From: an uncultured Clostridia bacterium
GTDB taxonomy: Bacteria > Bacillota > Clostridia > Oscillospirales > CAG-272
Reading direction: 5' to 3'
DNA length: 21,318 nt
Assembly (NCBI GenBank): GCA_937893945.1
Contig: CALCTA010000048.1
Span: 1-21,318, forward strand
Shown: positions 1 through 6,970 of the stretch, piece after piece
How positions within the stretch are numbered: position 1 is the first letter of the stretch
How the letters are laid out: each line of letters starts with the position of its first letter
Position numbers and translations under genes: made by a program
Notes under the pieces: model-generated
Told to the model about the DNA's origin: nothing
What the model saw: the letters and a program-made list of their open reading frames with translations, nothing else
Database searches by the model: none

Positions 1-703
1 AGGAGGGAAGCTGAGGCTTCTTTCCGGGGCTCCAGAGCCAGATAGAGTTTCCGGGACGCAGACCTCGTGCCTTACGAGCCTTATTTACGGGGTGATCCTT
101 GAGAATGTCATAGCTGTCCTTCATTATTTTCAGAAATTCCGCGCCGCCGTCATTCTCACGAGGCAGATAATCTCCTATACGCTGACCGATAATATCGTGA
201 GGTCGTGTAAAATCGTATTTATCCATATCTGTCTTCCACATAAGACAATGACGATAGCTAAGACCTGTGTAGAGATGCTTGATGTCGTCGCAAAGAGCGG
301 CGTTGATAGCCTTTACAAGCTCGTCTGCCTCTGCGGTGGATATCTCATCCGCGGAATTATCGGTGATTATTCTATCCTCATAGTTTTCCTGCTCCTCGGT
401 AAGAGTAACAAAGTTACATCTGATAGCAGTATCTTCATCACGCATAGTAAGTCCCATGCTTAGTGCTTCAAGCGGAGAGCGTCCCTTAGAATACACCTTA
501 GGGTCAAAGGAAAGTATAGCCATATTAGCCGTGTCGCTCTCGGGAACCATTCCCGCAGGAACGTTAGATACCATACCAACGAAGGACTTCTTTACAAGGC
601 TGTCCATACAAGGCTTATCTGCCTTTTCCATAGGAGTAAGACCGCCAAGTGCTTCTATTTTTTCGTCTGCCATTCCGTCAGGAATGAGTACAAGATATTT
701 CAT
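1..703 (-). CDS. apgM: Cofactor-independent phosphoglycerate mutase, archaeal type (partial, C-terminus outside window)
   Basis: Interconverts 3- and 2-phosphoglycerate in glycolysis/gluconeogenesis in the cytoplasm without 2,3-bisphosphoglycerate, as an alkaline-phosphatase-superfamily metalloenzyme. The reverse strand reads continuously from an ATG at 703 to the window edge (about 234 codons). The N-terminus MKYLVLIPDGMAD carries the superfamily metal-binding Asp (D9), GGLTPMEKA follows, and PESDTANMAILS holds the expected phosphoryl-accepting Ser (S56). SYRHCLMW (about 146-153) and RPHDIIGQ are also typical of the archaeal-type (ApgM) family rather than the GpmI family. The family is usually near 400 residues, so the C-terminal 40% lies beyond base 1. 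A GAGGT ribosome site (minus strand, about 713-717) supports the start. The gene is divergent from the membrane protein at 989. Function is confident; in some clostridia this family is annotated as homoserine-kinase-like, but the motifs here fit the mutase. Confidence 0.9.
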   Translation of the reverse strand, partial: MKYLVLIPDGMADEKIEALGGLTPMEKADKPCMDSLVKKSFVGMVSNVPAGMVPESDTANMAILSFDPKVYSKGRSPLEALSMGLTMRDEDTAIRCNFVTLTEEQENYEDRIITDNSADEISTAEADELVKAINAALCDDIKHLYTGLSYRHCLMWKTDMDKYDFTRPHDIIGQRIGDYLPRENDGGAEFLKIMKDSYDILKDHPVNKARKARGLRPGNSIWLWSPGKKPQLPS

Positions 704-788
704 ATTGGGTTACCTCGGTATTGCACAAATTTAATACTGAAATTGCTGCAAGATAAAGCCTTATCAAGCGTCGCAATAATCAAAGATT

Positions 789-817
789 ATTATATCATAA
801 ATATAAAGATTTTACAA
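789..817 (-). promoter_or_regulatory. Sigma-A-like promoter for apgM
   Basis: On the minus strand TTGTAA (812-817) is followed by a 17-bp spacer and a perfect TATAAT (789-794). This would give a leader of about 80 nt before the apgM start at 703. The leader has only weak short inverted repeats (GATAA/TTATC), so no riboswitch is called. The rest of the 704-988 gap is AT-rich, with no gene seen. Confidence 0.65.
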
Positions 818-909
818 TGTTTTTTTGCGTTTTTTTGCTCAAAAATCAACAATATTTTTGCGTTTATACAGTTGTTAAGAATAGTGTTTAAAAGAATTCG
901 TCAAAGTGG

Positions 910-938
910 TTGAAAAAAATCAGTTTTTGTGATAAGAT
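910..938 (+). promoter_or_regulatory. Sigma-A-like promoter for the membrane protein at 989
   Basis: TTGAAA (910-915), a 17-bp spacer and TAAGAT (933-938). Transcription would begin near 945. That excludes the upstream GTG at 929 as a start codon and supports an ATG further down. Confidence 0.6.
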
Positions 939-988
939 TATATTATCGTGTATCTCTACAAAGCCTCATGGAAGGAATTCAGATAAAT

Positions 989-1642
989 ATGCCAGCAAAA
1001 ACCAGAAAGAATTTTAAGAAAAAACTACTCATCATATTAGCAGCACTCGCCGCATTGCTTCTTGTGATGTATCTTCTTACACTTATGCTTCCTAAGATAT
1101 TTAACAGTATAACAGAGGATAGCTCGGAAGAGGGAACTGCTAATTTTAATTTCTATACTCCCGATTATAATGAAAACATATACGAGGACGAAAATTATCT
1201 CGCGCTTATAGAAAGCGGAATTCTGACCTACGATAACGGCGCTAACTCTATAGTAAATATAAATCCCGATAACGCCGCAGAGCACGGAGATGCTGTAAAA
1301 TTACTTACCGACTACGTGTACTCGATAATCAATGGCGATGCTAATAAGCATAATTCCTACTTCAGCGATAGGTATTATGAAACAAAAGAGCCTAAATCAA
1401 GCTTTACCATGCAGAAGATATATAACGGAACGATAACTTATTATTCTGTTGAGAGCGCAACCGAAAACGGCAACAATTATACAAAATATATTTACAAGCT
1501 TAAGTACTATATTCACGAAAACAACGGAACATTCCGTATGGATATCGGCGAAGATGCAAAAACACAATACGTGGTCATAACCGACCGCGAGGGAAAGCTT
1601 CTGATAGATTTCATAGGCACATCAAGCTATAAACTCAGCTAA
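989..1642 (+). CDS. Hypothetical membrane-anchored extracytoplasmic protein
   Basis: I do not recognise a named family. The 217-residue product has a basic N-terminus (KTRKNFKKK), one hydrophobic helix at about residues 12-33, and a polar, Asn/Tyr/acid-rich remainder of about 180 residues predicted outside the membrane. There is no lipobox cysteine. The C-terminal ~110 residues alternate short beta-like segments (TITYYSVES, YIYKLKYYI, TQYVVITD, KLLIDFIG) after a helical stretch. This could be an NTF2-like fold, but that is only a pattern guess. I chose the ATG at 989 because GGAAGG lies at 970-975 and the promoter lies at 910-938; the alternative ATG at 968 has no ribosome site. The gene stands alone, diverges from apgM, and ends at a bidirectional terminator shared with the convergent gene. 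Confidence 0.65.
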   Translation: MPAKTRKNFKKKLLIILAALAALLLVMYLLTLMLPKIFNSITEDSSEEGTANFNFYTPDYNENIYEDENYLALIESGILTYDNGANSIVNINPDNAAEHGDAVKLLTDYVYSIINGDANKHNSYFSDRYYETKEPKSSFTMQKIYNGTITYYSVESATENGNNYTKYIYKLKYYIHENNGTFRMDIGEDAKTQYVVITDREGKLLIDFIGTSSYKLS

Positions 1643-1649
1643 CGAAAAA

Positions 1650-1671
1650 GCCGTAGCCCAAAGGCTACGGC
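1650..1671 (-). terminator. Rho-independent terminator between convergent genes
   Basis: A perfect 9-bp stem GCCGTAGCC/GGCTACGGC with a 4-nt loop. Read on the minus strand it is followed by CTTTTTC, so it terminates the 1685-2119 gene. On the plus strand the following tract (AAGTTAAGTAAAATTATTT) is weaker but may still end the 989-1642 transcript. Confidence 0.8.
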
Positions 1672-1684
1672 AAGTTAAGTAAAA

Positions 1685-2119
1685 TTATTTGATGCTATCT
1701 ACTACGGAATGTACCCAAGCAATAAGCTCAGCCTTTTCAGCTTCAGCAAGCTTTCCGCCAAGGAATGCAAGTCCGCCGAACTTAACCATCTTAACGTCTT
1801 CGATAACGTTTGTACCTGTCTCTCTGAGGGTAGAAAGAACGTTATCACGAAGCTTTTCATCACCGTCAATAAGAAGCGCTACGTTCTGAGCCTTCTTCTT
1901 ATCAAGCTCACGGCAGAACCTTCTTACAAGGTCATCTACATCACCCTTACCGGAAATAGCGAGGATAACGAGGCGTTCGTTCTCGCAGGAATATGCGGGA
2001 GGGATAATATCGATCGCATTATAGTTCTGGGAAAGTCCGAACTCAGCCTTTATAGCTTCGCCAAGATCCTTCATTTTTGATTTTTTGGAATAGTAGAGAA
2101 ATCTCATTTTAAGTGCCAT
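1685..2119 (-). CDS. Small flavodoxin-like protein
   Basis: The 144-residue product has the length and alternating beta/alpha pattern of a short flavodoxin-like fold. A first strand MRFLYYS is followed by a Ser/Lys loop (SKKSKMKD, 11-18) where flavodoxins bind FMN phosphate. Later come VILAISGKGD (51-60), NVALLIDGDEKL (79-90) and GLAFLGG (116-122). The usual phosphate loop (S/T-x-T-G-N-T) is not intact, so FMN binding is uncertain. If active it would be a cytoplasmic electron carrier or flavin-dependent accessory protein, which is inference. The start at 2119 is set by a GGAGGT site (minus strand, 2128-2133) eight bases upstream; ATG 2107 is the alternative. It is monocistronic, with its own promoter and terminator. 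Confidence 0.6.
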   Translation of the reverse strand: MALKMRFLYYSKKSKMKDLGEAIKAEFGLSQNYNAIDIIPPAYSCENERLVILAISGKGDVDDLVRRFCRELDKKKAQNVALLIDGDEKLRDNVLSTLRETGTNVIEDVKMVKFGGLAFLGGKLAEAEKAELIAWVHSVVDSIK

Positions 2120-2151
2120 AACTTTTGACCTCCAAATTTATTCGTTAATTT

Positions 2152-2180
2152 ATTATATCAAATACTTTCGCTTTTAGCAA
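2152..2180 (-). promoter_or_regulatory. Sigma-A-like promoter for the flavodoxin-like gene
   Basis: On the minus strand TTGCTA (2175-2180) precedes a 17-bp spacer and a perfect TATAAT (2152-2157). The predicted start of transcription is about 2145, some 25 nt upstream of the start codon. Confidence 0.6.
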
Positions 2181-2272
2181 TAGCTTTTTGAGAAAATTAT
2201 TAATATTTTATTTTCAGATACCAATATCAAATATCAGCGAAAAATGGCACAGAAGCGCCTTTATAGCATTTT

Positions 2273-2302
2273 TTGACCATTTTCCATTCCCCTAATTATA
2301 CA
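2273..2302 (+). promoter_or_regulatory. Putative promoter for the 2460 gene
   Basis: TTGACC (2273-2278), an 18-bp spacer and TATACA (2297-2302). The -10 element lies inside the left arm of a long inverted repeat (2294-2323). Transcription from here gives a leader of about 150 nt. Within 2120-2459 this promoter, the palindrome and the minus-strand promoter are all I can support; no gene is seen there. Confidence 0.45.
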
Positions 2303-2323
2303 AAATTTGCATTTTGTATAATT
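2294..2323. repeat. 13-bp perfect inverted repeat, candidate operator
   Basis: Arms AATTATACAAAAT and ATTTTGTATAATT are exact reverse complements separated by TTGC. The left arm overlaps the -10 box of the predicted promoter, and the right arm covers the expected transcription start. That position suits a repressor site. A 5' mRNA stabilising hairpin is the alternative; no T-run of terminator quality follows. Confidence 0.6.
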
Positions 2324-2459
2324 TTATATCTAAAAAAGAACCCTAATCTCTTTGACCTTTTTTGCCACTTTCCTGCCCATAATTGACGCTAAGATCGGCT
2401 TAGCTTCTATTTATGCCGCAAAACCCTTACGACTACTGCTTGTTGGAGGTCTTGTCCGT

Positions 2460-3161
2460 ATGCCGTTCTCTATAGGCTTTGACACTCTCATCGTTAATAA
2501 CCGATCCTACGCCGAGGACGACTTATCAGAGCTTTTTGAGCTGTTCGTTCCACTTGGCATTAAAAATTTTGTTTTTCTTTTCGAATTTGATCTTGCTAAT
2601 ACGAGCTTTCTCAGAGTTAATAAAAAAATATCATTGTTGGAAGAACGCCTCTCAATGATAACTCCGCGCGGTATTCACTCATCGGTAAAGCTTGAGCTTA
2701 TATTTGACAGCGGCGCGCCATTCAACTCCGATCTGTCCAAGCTCTACGCATCGCGCTCAAAGCACTCATTGTTCGTAGCGTTGCCGATCTTTCCTCGAAC
2801 TGATGACAACGTTTTTGCTACAGATCTCAACCGTCTACTTTACAGGAGCAGCTCTTTCCCGATATTCACTTCTTTCCAGAATATAACCGAGACAGCACCC
2901 GCCGAATTTGTCTCAAGGCTCACCGCAACAGATGCAGGTTTTGGATTTGACCTGAATTATCTCCTGCGCACAGACCGACCTGAACTTACTAAATCTCTTA
3001 TAAGCAATAACGCCCTTATTTTACCAATGATTTCACACCAACCCGCAAATTATGTCGGAATTATGAACGAAATATCATACTTCAAAGAAATTTATGGGAA
3101 AAGCGAGTATTATACGCTATGCAGCCAAATAAACCGCTGTTCATCCAAAGCAGGCTTTTAA
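2460..3161 (+). CDS. Unknown protein, possibly a degenerate PHP-fold (YwqE/CpsB-like) protein
   Basis: The 233-residue product is not confidently recognised. No signal peptide or membrane helix is seen. Its layout resembles PHP-domain tyrosine phosphatases: an N-terminal IGFDTLIV strand where they have the HxH pair, GIKNFVFLF (33-41), a helix KKISLLEERL (55-64), VKLELIFDSG (76-85), HSLFVALPIF (102-111), LNRLLY..FPIFTSFQN (123-141) and a late NALILPMISH (184-193). The His/Asp/Glu metal ligands expected at these places are mostly absent, so if related it is probably catalytically dead. This is inference from pattern only. The ATG at 2460 is chosen because GGAGGT sits nine bases upstream; the frame is open back to a TTG at 2352 that has no ribosome site. 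Its last four bases overlap the end of convergent spoIIID. Confidence 0.55.
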   Translation: MPFSIGFDTLIVNNRSYAEDDLSELFELFVPLGIKNFVFLFEFDLANTSFLRVNKKISLLEERLSMITPRGIHSSVKLELIFDSGAPFNSDLSKLYASRSKHSLFVALPIFPRTDDNVFATDLNRLLYRSSSFPIFTSFQNITETAPAEFVSRLTATDAGFGFDLNYLLRTDRPELTKSLISNNALILPMISHQPANYVGIMNEISYFKEIYGKSEYYTLCSQINRCSSKAGF

Positions 3162-3424
3162 ATCTCGTTCTTGACGTATTTTTGTCTTGTGGCTTCCCCG
3201 CCGCGCAGATGCCGTTCCCTCTTGTTAACGTCAAGAACCTCCTTTACCCTGCTGTACAGATCAACGTCCACCCATTTAAGTATCTGCGTTACGTCCTTAT
3301 GAACGGTGCTTTTGCTGATACCAAATTTATTTGCCGTAGCGCGCACTGTAGAACGGGTCTCAACCAGATATCTTCCAAGTATAACGCATCTTTCTTTGAT
3401 TGAATCAACTGAATTATTGTACAT
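3158..3424 (-). CDS. spoIIID: Sporulation transcription factor SpoIIID
   Basis: A DNA-binding regulator of the mother-cell programme that works after sigma-E, activating some sigma-E genes and repressing others, and preparing for sigma-K. The 88-residue product matches the family in length and motifs: IKERCVILGRYLVETRSTVR (9-28), the helix-turn-helix ATANKFGISKSTVHKDVTQ (29-47), and the C-terminal basic signature RHLRGGEATRQKY (71-83). The start at 3424 follows a GGAG site about ten bases upstream. A sigma-E-like promoter lies 31-58 bases upstream of the start, as expected for this gene. It is transcribed alone, divergent from the RNA methyltransferase, and its stop overlaps the convergent gene. 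This gene is the strongest evidence that the organism makes endospores. Confidence 0.95.
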   Translation of the reverse strand: MYNNSVDSIKERCVILGRYLVETRSTVRATANKFGISKSTVHKDVTQILKWVDVDLYSRVKEVLDVNKRERHLRGGEATRQKYVKNEI

Positions 3425-3454
3425 TTTAAAACGCTCCGCAGATTATTTCATTGA

Positions 3455-3482
3455 ATAATATGACGGTAGGCATCAAAATATT
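3455..3482 (-). promoter_or_regulatory. Sigma-E-like promoter for spoIIID
   Basis: On the minus strand AATATT (3477-3482) fits the sigma-E -35 pattern RATAWT. It is separated by exactly 14 bp from CATATTAT (3455-3462), close to the -10 pattern CATACANT. The predicted leader is short (about 25 nt). A sigma-A-like candidate for the divergent gene (TTGAAT 3451-3456, 17 bp, CAAAAT) overlaps it, but is weaker. Confidence 0.55.
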
Positions 3483-3509
3483 AACAAATATCATAAACGG
3501 AGATATGCA

Positions 3510-4286
3510 ATGCAAAAAGAAACAAGCAAGATAACAGAATCGGATCTTATGGAAGGAATGTCCTCCATCTCTGCCGTAATCAAAGCGATAGAAGCCGGCA
3601 AAACAGATAGGCGCATACTCACCGTTTTTATTGATTCAGCCAAGAAAAGCTCCAAGAGACGCGAAATATCATTTCTTTCACGAAAATCCAAGGAGCTCGG
3701 ATTTTCAATTGAATTTTGCGATGAGGCAACCATCTCCGAGCTTACGGTCGGCAATTCACACGGAGGTATAATTGCATTTTGCTCTGAAAGAACGATTCCC
3801 GCTCTTTCAAAAGAAGCTATAAAGCCTAGCGGAGTCTATTATCTCCTTGAGGGAGTTGAGGATCCGTACAATTTCGGATACGCGGTGCGCTCAATATATG
3901 CTGCGGGTGGCGACGGAATCATCCTGACACCTCGCAACTGGATGGGGGTGGCAGGTGTAGTAGCCCGTTCGTCAGCAGGAAGCTCTGAGCTTATAGATAT
4001 GTATATTGCTGAGCCTGAGGATGCCACTGAGATTTTTAAAGAGCTTGGATATAAGGTGATCTGTGCCGGCATACGAGACTCAGTATCACTTTTTGATACC
4101 GATCTCTCTTATCCGCTTTTCGTAGTTCTTGGAGGCGAGAAACGCGGTATATCAAGAGCTGTTCTTGACAAAGCCGATGAGATAGTAAGAATTGATTACG
4201 GTAACGACTTTAACGGCTCTCTCTCAACTGCCGCAGCAAGTGCTGTTTTCGCGTTTGAGATATACAGAAGCAACCGCAAGATCTGA
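3510..4286 (+). CDS. SpoU/TrmH-family RNA 2'-O-methyltransferase
   Basis: Predicted to methylate a ribose 2'-OH in rRNA or tRNA using S-adenosylmethionine, with the family's C-terminal knotted (SPOUT) fold. Of 258 residues, about 8-95 form an RNA-binding N-terminal domain of the kind seen in RlmB/TrmH proteins (SISAVIKAIEAG; SHGGIIAF). The catalytic domain follows. Motif 1 is EGVEDPYNFGYAVRSIYAAG (114-133) with N121 and R127, motif 2 is VVLGGEKRGI (205-214), and motif 3 is YGNDFNGSLSTAAAS (230-244). Motif 3 normally reads S-L-N-V-S; here the Asn is Ser (S239), which may shift activity or substrate. The ATG at 3510 has GGAG seven bases upstream. The gene is co-oriented with proC, but a 100-base gap with its own promoter candidate separates them. 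The exact RNA target cannot be read from sequence. Confidence 0.85.
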   Translation: MQKETSKITESDLMEGMSSISAVIKAIEAGKTDRRILTVFIDSAKKSSKRREISFLSRKSKELGFSIEFCDEATISELTVGNSHGGIIAFCSERTIPALSKEAIKPSGVYYLLEGVEDPYNFGYAVRSIYAAGGDGIILTPRNWMGVAGVVARSSAGSSELIDMYIAEPEDATEIFKELGYKVICAGIRDSVSLFDTDLSYPLFVVLGGEKRGISRAVLDKADEIVRIDYGNDFNGSLSTAAASAVFAFEIYRSNRKI

Positions 4287-4341
4287 TACGCATAATTTTT
4301 TAGCTTTTTAGTTTTTTGTTTACCGTTTGTTAAAAAATATG

Positions 4342-4350
4342 TGCTATACT
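4342..4350 (+). promoter_or_regulatory. Extended -10 promoter candidate for proC
   Basis: TGCTATACT is an extended -10 (TGn plus TATACT at 4345-4350), some 38 bases upstream of the proC start. No good -35 lies 16-18 bp upstream. No terminator hairpin is seen between the methyltransferase stop and proC, so read-through is also possible. Confidence 0.4.
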
Positions 4351-4387
4351 AACTGTAAATATATTGTATAAGATATCCGAGGTGTTT

Positions 4388-5194
4388 ATGGAACACAAGC
4401 TTGCCGTTATCGGCGTTGGAAATATGGCGAAGGCTATCATTGCAGGCATAGCATCAGCAAAACTTCCTGTATCTGAGTTTTTGCTTTACGATAATAATCC
4501 CGAAACCTTTAGTAATCTGCCTATCAGTGAAGGATTCAGCCTTACCTCGAGTATAGGAGAGGCTGTAACAGAGGCTGATTGCGTATTGCTTTCGGTAAAG
4601 CCTCAGAATTATCCTGATGTCCTTCAGGAGATCCGCGAGCTTGACGGGCATAGCGAAAAGCTATATATATCTATAGCTGCCGGCATAACCTCTGACAGTG
4701 TTTCCGAGGCACTTGACGGCGCGGTAGCAATAAGAGTTCTCCCGAACATTCCTATGACTATAGGATGCGGTGTATCCGCTATATGCAGAAATTCTGCGGC
4801 AAGCGAAGAAAGCTTCAGCTTTGTAACCGATATTTTTGCCTCTGCGGGAAGCACGCTTATAATCGATGAATGCGAGATGAACCGTATTATCGGTGTTACG
4901 TCATCTTCTCCCGCATACGTCTTTAAGTTTATAGATGCTATATGCAAGGGTGCTGAGCTCCAAGGACTTGACCGCGACGCTCTACTCTCGGCAGTATGCG
5001 ACGTAGTTATTGGCTCTGCCCTCCTTCTCAAAAATTCTCCCGATGCCCCTTCCCTACTTATTTCAAGGGTTGCATCCAAGGGGGGGACTACCGAGAGAGC
5101 GCTCAATGCTCTTGAGGAAGCTGACTTTGATAATATGATAGCTCAAGCTATGATCGCGTGCACAAAGCGTGCCGATGAATTGGGCGGCAAATAA
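4388..5194 (+). CDS. proC: Pyrroline-5-carboxylate reductase
   Basis: Performs the last step of proline synthesis, reducing 1-pyrroline-5-carboxylate to L-proline with NAD(P)H in the cytoplasm. The 268-residue product has the usual length. The N-terminal Rossmann motif is AVIGVGNMAKAI (6-17). The loop SVKPQNY follows, then RVLPNIPMTIGCG, matching the family's R-V-M-P-N-T-P. The C-terminal dimerisation and active-site region has GVTSSSPAYVFKFIDA and SRVASKGGTTERAL, the counterpart of the P-G-G-T-T signature. The ATG at 4388 is preceded by GAGG five bases upstream. The frame is open back to a TTG at 4364, which lacks a ribosome site. The next gene begins 25 bases downstream, so the two are probably cotranscribed. 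Confidence 0.95.
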   Translation: MEHKLAVIGVGNMAKAIIAGIASAKLPVSEFLLYDNNPETFSNLPISEGFSLTSSIGEAVTEADCVLLSVKPQNYPDVLQEIRELDGHSEKLYISIAAGITSDSVSEALDGAVAIRVLPNIPMTIGCGVSAICRNSAASEESFSFVTDIFASAGSTLIIDECEMNRIIGVTSSSPAYVFKFIDAICKGAELQGLDRDALLSAVCDVVIGSALLLKNSPDAPSLLISRVASKGGTTERALNALEEADFDNMIAQAMIACTKRADELGGK

Positions 5195-5219
5195 ACCATT
5201 TTCGGAAAGGTGTACCGTT

Positions 5220-6203
5220 TTGGAACAGAAAAAGAAAAAATTCAAATTATTTGATATGAATCGCGACGGAAAAGGCGCAGTCGAGGAAAACAGAAAGCCT
5301 ACTCTTGCCTTTTTCTTTAAATCTATCTTCAGAAAATTTCCTCAACTTCTCAGACTGAATCTGCTGATGCTGTTTCAGATATTGCCGATAATATTTTTCG
5401 TTCTTGTGCTTGTTCTCGGCAATAAAACTCCGTCCTCCACAAGCACGCTCTTCGCGCCTCTGTACGGAATAAATCAGGCGCTCTCAACGCCCGGAGCGGC
5501 ACATATGCTTGATATGTCATCATTGCAAATGTCTCTGCCTGTATTCAGCACGCTTGATAATTTTATTCTCATTGCTCTCGCGCTTTTCCTCGCGATAACG
5601 TGGGGATGGCAAAACGTTGGCGCTACTTACGTTCTGCGCGGTCTTGTCAGAGGAGATGCGGTATTCGTATTTTCGGATTTCTTCTACGGTATCAAGAGAA
5701 ATCTAAAGCAAGGCTTTATTTTCGGACTTATCGACTTCGGGCTCTGTGCAGTTCTTGTTATCGACATAATCTATTTCAATCAGCTTACAGGCTCCTTCGG
5801 CTTTGACTTTATGTATTTCGTAATACTCGCGCTTATCATAATCTACGTTATGATGAGATTTTACGTTTACAATCTTCTTATCACATTTGATATGAAGAAT
5901 TTCAAGATCATTAAAAACGCATTTATATTTTCAATACTTGGCATAAAGCGAAATATTCTGGCACTCCTCGGAATCGTTCTTTTCATTGGCTTGCATCTGC
6001 TTCTGATCTTTTTCCTTATGCCAACGCCCTTTGGATTCGTTATCATTCTTCCGCTCATATATGCCCTCGCCGTAACCGCCTTTATGGGAACCTACGCGGC
6101 ATATCCGATAATCGATAAATATCTTATCGCGCCTTATGCAAGCGAGGAAGATACCGAAGAATTTATTTATCTCAAGCCTGACGATGATAACTCGCAGAGC
6201 TAA
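5220..6203 (+). CDS. Six-helix membrane protein, YesL/DUF624-like
   Basis: A 327-residue integral membrane protein of unknown function. The N-terminus is basic (EQKKKKFKLF). Predicted helices lie at about 45-67, 112-135, 165-186, 196-218, 245-268 and 271-292, and the tail is acidic (SEEDTEEF; DDDNSQS). The segment FFFKSIFRKFPQLLRLNLLM before the first helix and the GWQNVGATYVLRGLVRGD loop resemble clostridial YesL/DUF624-type proteins, which are usually nearer 200 residues, so this one is long. A TTG at 5220 is taken as start because AAAGG lies nine bases upstream; ATG 5256 is possible, and the upstream in-frame codons overlap proC. The terminator follows 30 bases after the stop. The link to proC is positional only. 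Confidence 0.6.
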   Translation: MEQKKKKFKLFDMNRDGKGAVEENRKPTLAFFFKSIFRKFPQLLRLNLLMLFQILPIIFFVLVLVLGNKTPSSTSTLFAPLYGINQALSTPGAAHMLDMSSLQMSLPVFSTLDNFILIALALFLAITWGWQNVGATYVLRGLVRGDAVFVFSDFFYGIKRNLKQGFIFGLIDFGLCAVLVIDIIYFNQLTGSFGFDFMYFVILALIIIYVMMRFYVYNLLITFDMKNFKIIKNAFIFSILGIKRNILALLGIVLFIGLHLLLIFFLMPTPFGFVIILPLIYALAVTAFMGTYAAYPIIDKYLIAPYASEEDTEEFIYLKPDDDNSQS

Positions 6204-6233
6204 GATATTTTAATACTGTACGGTCTATCAATT

Positions 6234-6264
6234 AAAGGCTGCCGCTGATGCGGCAGCCTTTTTT
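6234..6264 (+). terminator. Strong rho-independent terminator
   Basis: A perfect 12-bp stem AAAGGCTGCCGC/GCGGCAGCCTTT around TGAT, ending in a run of T. It ends the proC-membrane protein transcript. The stop codon of the convergent deacetylase (6263-6265) lies in the T-run, so the same hairpin probably works on both strands. Confidence 0.9.
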
Positions 6265-6970
6265 AAGACTGTTTTATAAGCTCAGACACTGTAACAAACT
6301 CATAGCCCGCTGAAATCAGCTCAGGTATCATAAGCTCAAGCGCCTCGCAGGTTGTATTCTTGCCCGAGGTATAATCGTGCATAAGAATAACGTCTCCGCC
6401 TTTTACGTTATCAAGTACGTTCTTCTTTATATCTTCAGGTGGAGTGTTTTTCCAGTCAAGTGTATCCACACTCCAAAGAACGATCGAATGCCCCGCTTTC
6501 TTAGCGGCACTTACGACCTCTACGTCGTAAAGTCCACACGGCGGTCTGTAAAGGCTTGGTTTTTTACCCGTTATATCAAAAATCAGCGAGTCGCATTTTT
6601 GCATTTCCGCGACTATATCGGTGCATTTCCGAGAGCCGCATACGCTATGCGAAAAGGAATGATTTCCGATCTCGTGTCCCGCCGATACGACCTTCGTAAA
6701 CGGCTCGGGGTAGTTCTGAATATTCACACCTATTACGAAAAAAGTAGCCTTTATATCATACCTGCCGAGGATATCAAGTATCCTCTCGGTATATCTTGGA
6801 TGAGGTCCGTCATCAAAGGTAAGAGCTATTTTTTTCGTAGGTTCACGGCTTTTTGAAAAAACAATACTCGAATTCCCTGCTCCAAAAATATCCACTCTCG
6901 CAAGTATGCATCCCAAAAGGATGCAGGATATAATGGTAAATATCCGCGAACGCTCAGCTATTCTTCGCAT
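6263..6970 (-). CDS. Polysaccharide deacetylase (NodB/CE4 family)
   Basis: Predicted metal-dependent removal of N-acetyl groups from a cell-wall or other extracellular polysaccharide. The 235-residue product has a hydrophobic N-terminal segment (about 10-24) that anchors or exports it; LLGC (18-21) is a weak lipobox candidate. The CE4 motifs are complete: TFDDGPHP (51-58, catalytic and metal Asp53/54), HSFSH (104-108, metal His pair), RPPCG (142-146), DTLDW (169-173) and ILMHD (195-199). It therefore looks active and is the standard DDG type, unlike its PdaA neighbour. Its start lies inside the end of pdaA (17-base overlap) with no strong ribosome site of its own, so translation is probably coupled to pdaA. 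A role in spore or vegetative peptidoglycan is inferred from this pairing. Confidence 0.88.
   Translation of the reverse strand: MRRIAERSRIFTIISCILLGCILARVDIFGAGNSSIVFSKSREPTKKIALTFDDGPHPRYTERILDILGRYDIKATFFVIGVNIQNYPEPFTKVVSAGHEIGNHSFSHSVCGSRKCTDIVAEMQKCDSLIFDITGKKPSLYRPPCGLYDVEVVSAAKKAGHSIVLWSVDTLDWKNTPPEDIKKNVLDNVKGGDVILMHDYTSGKNTTCEALELMIPELISAGYEFVTVSELIKQS

Noticed and set aside
92..734. Two plus-strand open frames near the left edge
   Set aside because: They are antisense to apgM, whose motifs are clear; they show no ribosome sites or domain features.
704..782. Riboswitch in the apgM leader
   Set aside because: Only 5-bp stems (ATTGC/GCAAT, GATAA/TTATC) can be drawn and no known aptamer motif is present.
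822..865. Direct repeat TTTTTGCGTTT at 822-832 and 855-865
   Set aside because: Only two copies in a T-rich intergenic region; low complexity explains it and there is no CRISPR-like regularity.
929..988. Upstream GTG and ATG starts for the membrane protein
   Set aside because: The GTG at 929 overlaps the predicted promoter and neither it nor ATG 968 has a ribosome site; ATG 989 gives a normal basic-plus-helix N-terminus.
2388..2404. GCTAAG/CTTAGC inverted repeat in the leader of the 2460 gene
   Set aside because: Six-base arms with a five-base spacer are short enough to be chance and no known site fits.
2352..2459. N-terminal extension of the 2460 gene from a TTG codon
   Set aside because: No ribosome site before the TTG, while a strong GGAGGT precedes ATG 2460.
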